Below, one piece after another: positions 16,978 to 25,265 of a DNA stretch of 62,606 nucleotides. Each line of letters starts with the position of its first letter. Positions within the stretch are counted from its first letter, which is position 1. Source of the stretch: Evtepia gabavorous (GTDB lineage: Bacteria; Bacillota; Clostridia; Oscillospirales; Oscillospiraceae); NCBI RefSeq assembly GCF_003425665.1, contig NZ_QQRQ01000016.1, forward strand, positions 1 to 62,606, in the 5' to 3' direction. The notes below the pieces were generated by a model. The model was not told where the DNA came from. It made no database searches and saw only the letters and a list, made by a program, of their open reading frames with translations. A program made the position numbers and the translations under genes.

Positions 16978-17346
16978 ATGAAATCTCCCCCTTCCCTCTC
17001 CCTGGCCGACCACCGTCTTTTGGACTTGGTCTGGTCCTCTGAGCCCATCTCCTCCCCCCAGCTGTGCAAGCTGGCCCAGGCACAGCTGGGCTGGAAGCGC
17101 ACCACCACCTACACCGTCATCAAGCGCCTGTGCGACAAGGGCTGCCTGAAGAACGAGGCCGCCGTGGTCACCTCCCTGGTGGACCGGGCCACTGTGCAGC
17201 AGGCGGACGGGCAGGAGGTCCTGCAGCGCTCCTTCCACGGCTCTCTGCCCAGTTTCCTGGCCGCCTTTCTCCGGGCCGGCAGTGTCAGCGACCAGGAGGC
17301 CGCTGAAATTGAGCAAATGCTGGAGGAATACCGGCAGTCCCATTGA
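16978..17346 (+). CDS. BlaI/MecI-family transcriptional repressor
   Basis: A 122-aa winged-helix protein of normal BlaI length. The DNA-binding part covers LADHRLLDLVWSSEPISSPQ and KRTTTYTVIKRLCDKGCL. The C-terminal dimerisation helices end in AAEIEQMLEEYRQ. In this family the repressor is cleaved after an M56 sensor is activated. It is the first gene of an operon with two M56 proteins and has palindromic operators over its own promoter. The start has GGAGGT upstream. Confidence 0.92.
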   Translation: MKSPPSLSLADHRLLDLVWSSEPISSPQLCKLAQAQLGWKRTTTYTVIKRLCDKGCLKNEAAVVTSLVDRATVQQADGQEVLQRSFHGSLPSFLAAFLRAGSVSDQEAAEIEQMLEEYRQSH

Positions 17347-17382
17347 CACCCTTTCCCACTCCCCCAGAAAGGAGGCCCTTTT

Positions 17383-19497
17383 ATGGACACGTTCCTTTCC
17401 ACCCTTCTGACCATGTCCGTCACCGCCGCCCTGGTGGCCGGCATTGTGATGCTCCTGCGCCTGGTCCTGAGGCCGCTCCCCCGGTGGATCACCTGTGCCC
17501 TGTGGGGGGTGGTGTTTCTTCGGATGATCTGTCCTGTGGGGCTGTCTCTGCCGGTGAGCCTGGTGCCCCAGGCCATCACCAGCGGGGCCTATGTCCAGCA
17601 CCTCCTCCCCGCCGAGCCCGGGCCGGCCCAGGAAACGGTCCCCGTCCAAGACACGCCCGCCCCGGCCGAGCACACCCTTTCCGCCGGAGACGGGACCCCA
17701 CCGGCCCCAGCCGCGCCAGCGGATATTCCACGGCCCGCCTTGCTCACCGGGGTGTGGGCCGCGGGGGCAGGGGCCGCCCTGCTTTGGGCCGCAGTCTCCT
17801 ACGCCAGACTCCGCTGGCAGGTGGCGGAGGCCGTGCCGGTGGAGAAAGGGGTCTATGAGAGCGACCGCGTCTCCACCCCCTTCGTCTGCGGCTTGCTCCG
17901 CCCTCGGATCTATCTCCCCGCCTCCCTCCCAGCGGAAGACCGTCACTATGTCCTGCTCCATGAGCGGGCCCATCTGCACCGGCGGGACCACTGGACCAAG
18001 CCCCTGGCCTATCTGGCCCTGTGCCTGCACTGGTTCAACCCCCTTCTGTGGCTGGCCTACCGCCTGTTCTGCCGGGACGTGGAGGCCGCCTGCGACCAGG
18101 CGGTGATCCGTCCGCTGGGGCGAGAGGACACCGCCCGGTACGCCGCCACCCTTCTGCACCTGGGGTGCCGGTCCGGCTTCCCCGCCGCTGTTCCCCTGGC
18201 CTTTGGCACGGAGGACACCAAGGGACGCATCCGGGCTGTGCTCTCCTACCGCAGGCCCGCTCTCTGGCTCATTCTGGCCACTGCGGCGGCCTGCCTTGCG
18301 GCCGGTCTTTTCCTGTTGGGGGACACCAACGGCCGACTGGAGGGCAGGCCCGTTGACGAGGGGATGGTTTTCTCCTATGGGGAGACTCTCCCCCTCCCAG
18401 AGCCCTTGCTGGAGGAGCTGCTGGCTCTCTGCAACCGATATGACGGAGATCTGGAGCCCATGTCTTCCCTCTCCTTTGAAACGGACACCAGAATCCTTCT
18501 CTCGGGCAAGAAAGACCACTGGGAAATTTTTCGCGGGGACCACCCTCTCCTGGTCCATACGACTTCCTCCGGCGGAAAAGACCGGGAATCCCAACCGTAC
18601 CGTATGACCGGTCAGCTGGAGCAGGCCTATCTGGCCTGGGAAGCTTCCCTGGAAGAATATCTCTGGGTCACCCGCCCGGACACCCTCTATACCCGCCGGG
18701 GCTGCTCCCTCCAGACAAAGCAGGCGGCGGAACAAGTGCTGGAGGAATTGAACCTCCGCGCCTTCACAGGCCCCTATACGGTTGAGGTTTTCCAGGGCGA
18801 GTCCCCCGATCCCACGATTCTGACCGTCTATCTGGACACCCCGCCCGTCCTGGCCACCGACGCGGCCCGCCTGATCCCCTATCTGGACCTGGCCTCTTCC
18901 GCCCTGTTCGCTCTGGACGATACGCTCTTCTACATCGACTGGACCTTCGGGGCCCAGGGCTCCCTCCACGGGACTGGGAGCTATATGACCTATCCCGATG
19001 GCCTCTCCGGCCAGGACACGCCCCCGCAAACCCAGGAGGCCTTCCGGGAGACCTACCGGCAGATGAAGCAGGCCGGCAGCGCCGCTCAGATCACCCTCTT
19101 CGGCCGCTACCGAGACACCGAACAGGTGCTCTACTGCGCGCCCGGGTATGACGGCCCCTTCCCCCTCGAGGCGGGCCGCTCCCATGGCATCTTCAGCGAA
19201 CTGTGGAGTGATGTTTTTGCCCTCACCTCCTTCTCCGACAGCCAGGGCGTGCACTATGATACTCCCTACTACCGTTGGCAGCCCCAGGCGGCCAACGACC
19301 AACTCACCCGCTATGGCGTGGACCCCGCGCAGCACCAGGGAGAAGCCCGTTGGTGCATTGTGGAAAATGTCTTTACCCAGGACACCGGCTACCGCCTTTA
19401 TGAGTGGGACGGGAACGTCTTCCTGGGCTATACCACCCCGGGGCAGCCGGCGGGCCCCCTGTCCTTCCTGGTCCAGTTGGAGAGCACGCCCCACTGA
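17383..19497 (+). CDS. BlaR1-like M56 metalloprotease/sensor, first copy
   Basis: A 704-aa membrane protein. N-terminal helices and WITCALWGVVFLRMICPVG lead to an insertion loop and the M56 zinc site H193-E-R-A-H197, then ACDQAVI. After a last membrane helix (ILATAAACLAAGLFLL, near residue 300) comes a 400-residue extracellular region with no penicillin-binding SxxK signature that I can recognise. The sensed ligand is therefore probably not a beta-lactam in the classical way. AAAGGAGG precedes the ATG. The next gene, 24 bases on, is a paralogue. Confidence 0.88.
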   Translation: MDTFLSTLLTMSVTAALVAGIVMLLRLVLRPLPRWITCALWGVVFLRMICPVGLSLPVSLVPQAITSGAYVQHLLPAEPGPAQETVPVQDTPAPAEHTLSAGDGTPPAPAAPADIPRPALLTGVWAAGAGAALLWAAVSYARLRWQVAEAVPVEKGVYESDRVSTPFVCGLLRPRIYLPASLPAEDRHYVLLHERAHLHRRDHWTKPLAYLALCLHWFNPLLWLAYRLFCRDVEAACDQAVIRPLGREDTARYAATLLHLGCRSGFPAAVPLAFGTEDTKGRIRAVLSYRRPALWLILATAAACLAAGLFLLGDTNGRLEGRPVDEGMVFSYGETLPLPEPLLEELLALCNRYDGDLEPMSSLSFETDTRILLSGKKDHWEIFRGDHPLLVHTTSSGGKDRESQPYRMTGQLEQAYLAWEASLEEYLWVTRPDTLYTRRGCSLQTKQAAEQVLEELNLRAFTGPYTVEVFQGESPDPTILTVYLDTPPVLATDAARLIPYLDLASSALFALDDTLFYIDWTFGAQGSLHGTGSYMTYPDGLSGQDTPPQTQEAFRETYRQMKQAGSAAQITLFGRYRDTEQVLYCAPGYDGPFPLEAGRSHGIFSELWSDVFALTSFSDSQGVHYDTPYYRWQPQAANDQLTRYGVDPAQHQGEARWCIVENVFTQDTGYRLYEWDGNVFLGYTTPGQPAGPLSFLVQLESTPH

Positions 19498-19521
19498 CCC
19501 ATCCCCTGAAAGGAGGTCCCC

Positions 19522-21222
19522 ATGGACCAAATTCTGCAAACCCTTCTCACCATGACCACCACCGCCTCTGTGGCCGCCCTGTGCGTGATGGGACTCCGTC
19601 TGCTTCTGAAACGGGCGCCCCGGTGGATCACCTGTCTGCTGTGGATGGTGGTCTTTGTCCGCATGGTCTGTCCTGTGAGCTTCTCCCTTCCCGTGAGCCT
19701 GGTCCCCGCCCCCATCGCCCAGGGCACCTACGTGCAGCAGGCTGGGCAGGCGCTGGAGGCCTCCTCCCGCGCCCAGGCGCCTGCCCCGGCGGACACCGGC
19801 GGCCCGGCAGACCAAGGGGCCTCCGCCGGGCCGGACCGGACCGATGTGGTGGTCGGACTCTGGGGGGCCGGCACCTTGGGCATGCTCCTTTGGGGGGGCG
19901 TTTCCTACCTCCGTCTGCGCCGGCGGACCGGGGAAGCCATCCGGCTAGAGGGCAACCTCTATGAGACCGATCAGATTGCCGCCCCCTTTGTCTGCGGTGT
20001 TTTCTCCCCTAAAATCTATCTCCCCGTGGGGCTGGACCCCCAGGACCGGCCCTACGTCCTTCTCCACGAGCAGGCCCACCTGCGGCGGCGGGATCACCTG
20101 ACCAAGCCCCTGGCCTGGCTGGCGCTGTGCCTGCACTGGTGCAACCCCCTTCTCTGGCTGGCCTACCGCCTGTTCTGCCGGGATTTGGAGACCGCCTGCG
20201 ACCAGGCCGTCATCCGGCGCTTTGGCGCCAAGGACACCGCCCAATACGCCGCCGCCCTGCTGCACCTGGGACACAGCGGCAAGCTGCCCCAGGCGGTGCC
20301 CCTGGCCTTTGGGGAGGAGGACCCCAAGGGACGCATCCGGCACGTACTGGACTATAAACGGCCCCCGGTCTGGGTGGCAGGGATCGCGCTGCTGGTGTGT
20401 GCGGCCACCATCGTCCTGATTCTGGCCAACCCCGGGGTACCGGAGGACCAGATGGAAGGGGTCGCCATCACAGAGACCTACCTCCAGCTGCGCGGCACCC
20501 CGGTGCGACTTCCTGAGGAACTCCAGACATCCTTGGTCTCCCTTCTTCGGGACTACGACCAAGAGGACTACACTCCCCTGGCGCAGTTCTCCCTGCCGAA
20601 CGGCGCCCTCCTCCTCACCAACGCCAACCGGGGGACCCAGTTTTGTCTCTTTCTTGGGGAGACCGGGGCCCCTGTTCTGGTCCGCCTCAACCACGACGGC
20701 TATTCTGCCTCGCAAAAGAAGGCGGTCCTCCCGGAATCCCTCCTCCAGGACCCCCGGTGGCGCGCTTTTCAGACCTCCCTGTCCTCCTATCTGAGAGAGG
20801 GATGGGCGGAAGACCTCTATGCCCTGAAAACCCCCTATCTGGGCAGCCCCTCGGCCTGCCTGGCCATTCTGGAGGAACTGCACCTCTCCCAGGCAGTGGG
20901 CCCCTACCAGATCGCCCTGCAGACGGAACGCGCTCCCTATGGGATCACCCTCCAGTTCCAGGAAGCCTGTCCCCAAGGCGCCCTCTCCTCTGCCACGGAA
21001 TACCTTCGCTTCTGCGGCACCGTCTTCCAAGCCCTGGTGGGCAATGGGGATCGCTTTTCGTGGGAGCTGCCCCTGGAAGGGTCGGACACCCCTGCCCGGG
21101 GCACCGTGGAAAAAACACCATGGGACACCACCTCTCTCACCGCCTTTCTGCCCGCTTGGCAGCAGGCCCTGGAGGAGTGGCTCCAGGAAAGCCCGCTGTT
21201 CCAAACCACACGGCCGGAGTGA
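19522..21222 (+). CDS. BlaR1-like M56 metalloprotease/sensor, second copy
   Basis: A 566-aa paralogue of the preceding protein. The N-terminal 300 residues match closely (PRWITCLLWMVVFVRM, LFCRDLETACDQAVI) and keep the zinc motif H182-E-Q-A-H186. The extracellular region is shorter, about 240 residues, and has diverged much more than the protease half. Tandem duplication with divergence of the sensor part is the simplest reading. AAAGGAGG is upstream. A terminator shared with the convergent MBL gene follows. Confidence 0.88.
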   Translation: MDQILQTLLTMTTTASVAALCVMGLRLLLKRAPRWITCLLWMVVFVRMVCPVSFSLPVSLVPAPIAQGTYVQQAGQALEASSRAQAPAPADTGGPADQGASAGPDRTDVVVGLWGAGTLGMLLWGGVSYLRLRRRTGEAIRLEGNLYETDQIAAPFVCGVFSPKIYLPVGLDPQDRPYVLLHEQAHLRRRDHLTKPLAWLALCLHWCNPLLWLAYRLFCRDLETACDQAVIRRFGAKDTAQYAAALLHLGHSGKLPQAVPLAFGEEDPKGRIRHVLDYKRPPVWVAGIALLVCAATIVLILANPGVPEDQMEGVAITETYLQLRGTPVRLPEELQTSLVSLLRDYDQEDYTPLAQFSLPNGALLLTNANRGTQFCLFLGETGAPVLVRLNHDGYSASQKKAVLPESLLQDPRWRAFQTSLSSYLREGWAEDLYALKTPYLGSPSACLAILEELHLSQAVGPYQIALQTERAPYGITLQFQEACPQGALSSATEYLRFCGTVFQALVGNGDRFSWELPLEGSDTPARGTVEKTPWDTTSLTAFLPAWQQALEEWLQESPLFQTTRPE

Positions 21223-21254
21223 GGGCCTGCCCCGTCGTCCCCTGCCCATAGAAA

Positions 21255-21290
21255 AAGCCGCACAGCCAACTTTGGCTGTGCGGCTTGCGT
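21255..21290. terminator. Bidirectional terminator
   Basis: A 15-bp perfect inverted repeat (21255-21269 with 21272-21286) between convergent genes, with T-rich or A-rich flanks on both sides. Confidence 0.8.
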
Positions 21291-21307
21291 TTTCATCTCA
21301 TTCGTTC

Positions 21308-22267
21308 TCACCGGAACTGTCCTGTCTTCGGCAGCACCGACTGGCTTTTCTGCTCCTTGCGCTCGTAAGAGGCGGGGGTCCGGCGGTAGAAAATCTGGTT
21401 ATCCTCAATGTAGGCCTCCAAATAGCCCAGCCCCCGCAGATAGTTGATATAGGACAGGCTGGAGGTGGCAAAGTAGGACAGATTTCTCAGGTCCCCGGCA
21501 TCAATGTGATAGGTCCGGCAGATGTCCGCAGCCATCTTGGCCGGGGTGGTGGGGCCATCCACCAGGTCCAGCAGGTCCACCATCCGCTCGGCAAAGAACC
21601 GGGCCTCCATATCCACCAGAGGGAGAATCTCATCATAGATGCCGTAATGGGCCACGATGAATTTGTCCGCCGGCTCGGTCCGCATTTTCCGCATGGAGTC
21701 CAGATAGTCCCGCACGCAGAAGGCAAAGGGGAATTTGGAGTGGTGGAGGGTGCGGCCGGTCATCATGGCGTCCCCCAGGTACAGGACATTGTCCGGTGTA
21801 CGGGTACAGATGTGGTCCACCGTGTGGCCGGGGGTGTGGATGATGTCGAAGGTGGCCCCGCAGAAGGTGATCCGATCCTCTGTGGGCAGAATGATCCGGT
21901 CGGCCAGGCAGGGGGTCCCGTGCAGCGGCGGCGACTCCACCACGTCCTCCGGGGACATGAGGTAGTTGGTGATATTCAGGCCCAGGTAGGACATCTGGTG
22001 CCCCGCCTCCCCCAGGGACATGGCCAGTTGGGTGCCGTAGGTCTGTTTGAGATAGGCCACATTGCCCATGTGATCAATGTGGGCGTGGCTGCAAATCACA
22101 CCCACGGGCGTGAGCCCCGCTTCCCGAAGGCTTCCCTCCAGGTCTTCCCGCTGATCGTTCAGACCGGTGTCCAAGAGAATACAATGGCTGTCGTCCAGCT
22201 TGTAAAAGGGGATGAGCTCCCAGCTTTTCAGCACCCAGGTATTCCCCTTGACTTGTTCTAATTCCAT
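21308..22267 (-). CDS. Metallo-beta-lactamase-fold hydrolase, paralogue 1
   Basis: A 319-aa MBL-fold protein. The zinc motif is H61-x-H63-x-D65-H66 (SHAHIDHMG), followed by HTPGHTVDH, GDAMMTG and VAHYG, so all metal ligands are present. It starts with [20 protein letters not shown], nearly the same as the neighbour at 22322. The C-terminal 80 residues are helical and probably accessory. The reaction is unknown; hydrolysis of thioesters, phosphodiesters or lactones is possible. It is the last gene of the minus-strand mnmG/mnmA cluster. Confidence 0.85.
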   Translation of the reverse strand: MELEQVKGNTWVLKSWELIPFYKLDDSHCILLDTGLNDQREDLEGSLREAGLTPVGVICSHAHIDHMGNVAYLKQTYGTQLAMSLGEAGHQMSYLGLNITNYLMSPEDVVESPPLHGTPCLADRIILPTEDRITFCGATFDIIHTPGHTVDHICTRTPDNVLYLGDAMMTGRTLHHSKFPFAFCVRDYLDSMRKMRTEPADKFIVAHYGIYDEILPLVDMEARFFAERMVDLLDLVDGPTTPAKMAADICRTYHIDAGDLRNLSYFATSSLSYINYLRGLGYLEAYIEDNQIFYRRTPASYERKEQKSQSVLPKTGQFR

Positions 22268-22321
22268 AGCGATTCCCTCCTTATCCTACAACTTCACGTT
22301 CCTCCCGCCGTATCTCTTCCC

Positions 22322-23263
22322 CTATCGAAACCGTCCTGTGGGGGGCAGGGTGAGCCTCTCCCGCCGCCGGTTTACCCGGCGGTAGCGAAGCTGATCCTCT
22401 GCCATCACCAATTCCAGGTCCCCCCGGTCGGTCAGGTAATGGAGGTACGTTTGACTGGCCTGTTCAAAATAGGCCAGATGGCGGGGATTTTTGGTCCGAA
22501 CCTGGTAGGTCCGGCAGATGGCCTCGGTCAATTCCTTGGGGGTGGTGCTCTCCCCCACCAAGGTCAGCAGGTCCTCCATCCGCTGGGTCAAAAACCGAAG
22601 CTCCAGGTCAATAAAGGGCAAAATTTCCCGGTAAACACCCCGATGGGCCACAATGAACCGGTCCGCGCTCTCCTGGCGCAGCTTTGCCAGGGATTCCAGA
22701 TAGACCTTCATGGAGAAGGCATAGGGAAACTTGGCCCGGTGGAGGACCCGGCCGGTCATCATGGCATCCCCCACATAGAGCACATTGTCCGGGGTCCGCA
22801 CGCAGATGTGATCCACCGTGTGCCCCGGCGTCCGCACCAGGCCGAAGGTCACCCCGCACAGGGTGACCTCCCGCTCCTGGGGCAGAATGATCCGGTCAGG
22901 CAGACAGGGGGCACTCTCCAGCTCTGGGTACTGCCCAAAGGCCCCCAGGGACAGATTGTAGTACTGCAGCTGCAGACCCAGGGGGGAAAAGAGCTGTCCC
23001 GCCTCCCCTAGGGTCAGAGCCAGGACGGCCCCCCGGGTTTTTTGAAAATATCCATAGGACCCCATGTGGTCGATGTGGGCATGGCTGCCCAGAATGGCCA
23101 CCGGCGTCAGCCCCGCCTGGTCCAGGGCGGCCTCCAGTTCCGCCCGCTGGTCCACGGTGCCCGTGTCCAGCAGGATGCACCGGGTGTCGTCCACCTGGTA
23201 GAGGGGGATGAGCTCCCAGCTTTTCAGCACCCAGGTGTTGCCCTTGACACGTTCCAGTTCCAT
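22322..23263 (-). CDS. Metallo-beta-lactamase-fold hydrolase, paralogue 2
   Basis: A 313-aa protein with H61-x-H63-x-D65-H66, HTPGHTVDHIC, GDAMMTG and VAHRG, aligned without gaps to paralogue 1 through the zinc site. The sequences differ mainly around residues 95-125 and at the C-terminus. It lies 63 bases after mnmA and 54 bases before paralogue 1, in the same orientation, which fits one transcript. The GAAGCC-rich gap has only a weak ribosome site. Confidence 0.85.
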   Translation of the reverse strand: MELERVKGNTWVLKSWELIPLYQVDDTRCILLDTGTVDQRAELEAALDQAGLTPVAILGSHAHIDHMGSYGYFQKTRGAVLALTLGEAGQLFSPLGLQLQYYNLSLGAFGQYPELESAPCLPDRIILPQEREVTLCGVTFGLVRTPGHTVDHICVRTPDNVLYVGDAMMTGRVLHRAKFPYAFSMKVYLESLAKLRQESADRFIVAHRGVYREILPFIDLELRFLTQRMEDLLTLVGESTTPKELTEAICRTYQVRTKNPRHLAYFEQASQTYLHYLTDRGDLELVMAEDQLRYRRVNRRRERLTLPPTGRFR

Positions 23264-23326
23264 TCGGCTTCCCTCTTTCTTCTCTCCCTTCCCCGCCGCC
23301 GGGGCGGCGCCTCGGTGGGGACGGGG

Positions 23327-24361
23327 TTATCCCGGGATGCGTCGGGCCCGGGTAATCCACAAGCTGCCCAGGACCCAGTCCCCCCGATAGAGCACCGCCA
23401 GCTGGCCCGGCGTGGGCGCTCGGGCGGGGGTGAGAAGCTCCAGCCGCCCTCCCGTCCCCTCTGGATAGAATCGGGCAGGGGTCTCGGTTTTAGAGTGGCG
23501 CAGACGCACCGTCAGTTCTTCCCCTTCGGTCAGAGGGGCCAACGGGTTAAAGTCCTCCCCCCAGACCGTGTCCGCCATAAGGTCCGTGCCGTCGGAGAGG
23601 ACCACCTCCTGGGTCTCCGGGCGGATCTCCGAGACAAACAGCCGGTGGGCCGCCGGGATACCCAGCCCCCGGCGCTGACCGATGGTATAGCGATGGATAC
23701 CCCGGTGCCGGCCCAGCACCCGGCCGGTCCGGTCCACAAAATGGCCCGGCGGCGGCACCGCGCCTCGGGCCTCCAGCCAGGCGGCGTAGTCGCCGTCCGG
23801 AATGAAACAGATTTCCATGCTGTCCGGTTTCTCCGCCACCGGCAGTCCAAAGTCCCGGGCCAGCTGCCGAACCTGGGTCTTTTCATACCCGCCGATGGGA
23901 AACACCAGGCGGGACAGCCAGTGTTGGGGCAGCCGGGCCAGCATATAGGCCTGGTCATTGGTGTGGGCGCCCCGGCAGAGCAGCGGCTCCCCCGCCGGTC
24001 CGGCGGCAATCCGCGCATAGTGCCCGGTGGCCACCCAGTCCGCCCCCACCTCCTCCGCCCGCCGGAACAGGGCGGGAAACTTCACCGTAGGGTTGCAGCG
24101 GGCGCAGGGCAGCGGGGTGCGCCCGGCCAGGTAATCCCGCTGAAAAGGGCCCATCACCGACGCCTCCAGCTCCCGGCGGATATCTCCGGCGGAAAAAGGG
24201 ATGCCGAAGGTCTCCGCCACTTGCTGGGCGTCCTCCCGGCCGCCCAGGCCGATGTCCAGCCAATGCCCGTAGACCGTGTAGCCCTGCTCCTGGAGCAGGC
24301 GGGCGGCCACGGCGGAGTCCACCCCGCCGGAGAGCCCCAGCACCACCGTCTTACCGCCCAT
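23327..24361 (-). CDS. mnmA: tRNA-specific 2-thiouridylase MnmA
   Basis: A 344-aa enzyme that makes 2-thiouridine at wobble U34 of tRNAs for Lys, Glu and Gln. The ATP pyrophosphatase loop SGGVDS covers residues 11-16. The two catalytic cysteines are in place: Cys89 (PLPCARCNPTVKF) and Cys185 (SMEICFIPDG). The ending VLYRGDWVLGSLWI is the usual C-terminal beta-barrel. The ATG lies inside the end of the upstream MBL gene (11-base overlap), so translation is coupled. Pairing with mnmG puts both U34 modifications under one transcript. Confidence 0.95.
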   Translation of the reverse strand: MGGKTVVLGLSGGVDSAVAARLLQEQGYTVYGHWLDIGLGGREDAQQVAETFGIPFSAGDIRRELEASVMGPFQRDYLAGRTPLPCARCNPTVKFPALFRRAEEVGADWVATGHYARIAAGPAGEPLLCRGAHTNDQAYMLARLPQHWLSRLVFPIGGYEKTQVRQLARDFGLPVAEKPDSMEICFIPDGDYAAWLEARGAVPPPGHFVDRTGRVLGRHRGIHRYTIGQRRGLGIPAAHRLFVSEIRPETQEVVLSDGTDLMADTVWGEDFNPLAPLTEGEELTVRLRHSKTETPARFYPEGTGGRLELLTPARAPTPGQLAVLYRGDWVLGSLWITRARRIPG

Positions 24362-25265
24362 GGCGGGCCTCCTTGGGCGCCACCGCCGGGGCGCCGTTTT
24401 GTTCGATGAGGGTCAGGTCCCCCCGGTCCACCAAGTATTCCAAATAGGGGCGAATATACCGCTCCAGGTGCAGCCCCCGGGCCGGGTGCCCCACCGGCAG
24501 GTCCATGGCGGTCACCACGGCGGCGTAAAACCGGCTGTACGTCATGGGTTCGGTCACCAGCGCCCCGCAGGCCGCCAGCTGCCCCTGGATGTGGCGGATA
24601 TTCATCTGGGCCAGTTCCGCCACCGAACCATAGCGGATGCCCTTATGGCAGAAGATATAGGCGTCGCAGGAGAGCCCCGCCACGATCTCCTTGCTCTTCA
24701 GGTCGTCGGCCATATCAAAGACAAAGGGCACCATGGCCCCTGCCAGCACGTCCTCCGTCATCAGGACATCCCCGGCAAAACACACGTTGTCCGGGGTGAT
24801 GAAGCAGACATGGTCCGGGGCGTGCCCCGGGGTGCGCACCACCTGGAGGGGAACCCCACAGAACACCAGCTCCGTCTCCCCAAATGCGATGACCCGGTCC
24901 ACCGGGCACACCAGGTTTTGCAGCCGGGGAATGGTGCGGATCATCCCCATGGTAAAATTAAACAGGTGATTTTTCAGGCTCTCCTCACTGCGGACGATGT
25001 CCGCCTCCAGCTGGGGCAGGCAGGTTTTGGCGCCATAGGTTTCACGAAAATAGCGGGTGGTCTCATGGTGGTCGTAGTGCATGTGGGTGCACAGAACCCC
25101 CACCGGGGTCAGGCCGGCCTGGGCCAGGGCCGCCTCAATCTCCCCCTGGAGCTTGGTGCTGCCGGGGTCCAGCAGCAGGCAGGTGCTCTCGTCGATCTGG
25201 TAGAGCCCCACCAGCTGGGGGCCCTCCAGCACCCAGGTGTTTCCTTTCACATGGATTCGTTTCAT
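24351..25265 (-). CDS. Metallo-beta-lactamase-fold hydrolase, paralogue 3
   Basis: A 304-aa protein with zinc motif H61-M-H63-Y-D65-H66, then [21 protein letters not shown] and FCHKG. It shares VKGNTWVL and residue spacing with the other two MBL proteins but is clearly more divergent. It is locked between two tRNA-modification genes: its ATG overlaps the mnmG stop as ATGA, and its end overlaps the mnmA start by 11 bases. That coupling suggests a role tied to the tRNA enzymes or their shared growth control, but no reaction is known. Confidence 0.85.
   Translation of the reverse strand: MKRIHVKGNTWVLEGPQLVGLYQIDESTCLLLDPGSTKLQGEIEAALAQAGLTPVGVLCTHMHYDHHETTRYFRETYGAKTCLPQLEADIVRSEESLKNHLFNFTMGMIRTIPRLQNLVCPVDRVIAFGETELVFCGVPLQVVRTPGHAPDHVCFITPDNVCFAGDVLMTEDVLAGAMVPFVFDMADDLKSKEIVAGLSCDAYIFCHKGIRYGSVAELAQMNIRHIQGQLAACGALVTEPMTYSRFYAAVVTAMDLPVGHPARGLHLERYIRPYLEYLVDRGDLTLIEQNGAPAVAPKEARHGR

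Noticed and set aside
16927-19815. A 962-codon open frame on the minus strand opposite the BlaI/BlaR1 genes
   Set aside because: It is a GC-rich shadow: low-complexity Gly/Gln/Ala composition, no ribosome site, and it runs antisense to well-supported genes.
24351-25265. Glyoxalase II or RNase Z identity for the MBL proteins
   Set aside because: The zinc motif is shared, but length, C-terminal domain and surrounding motifs do not match either family closely.
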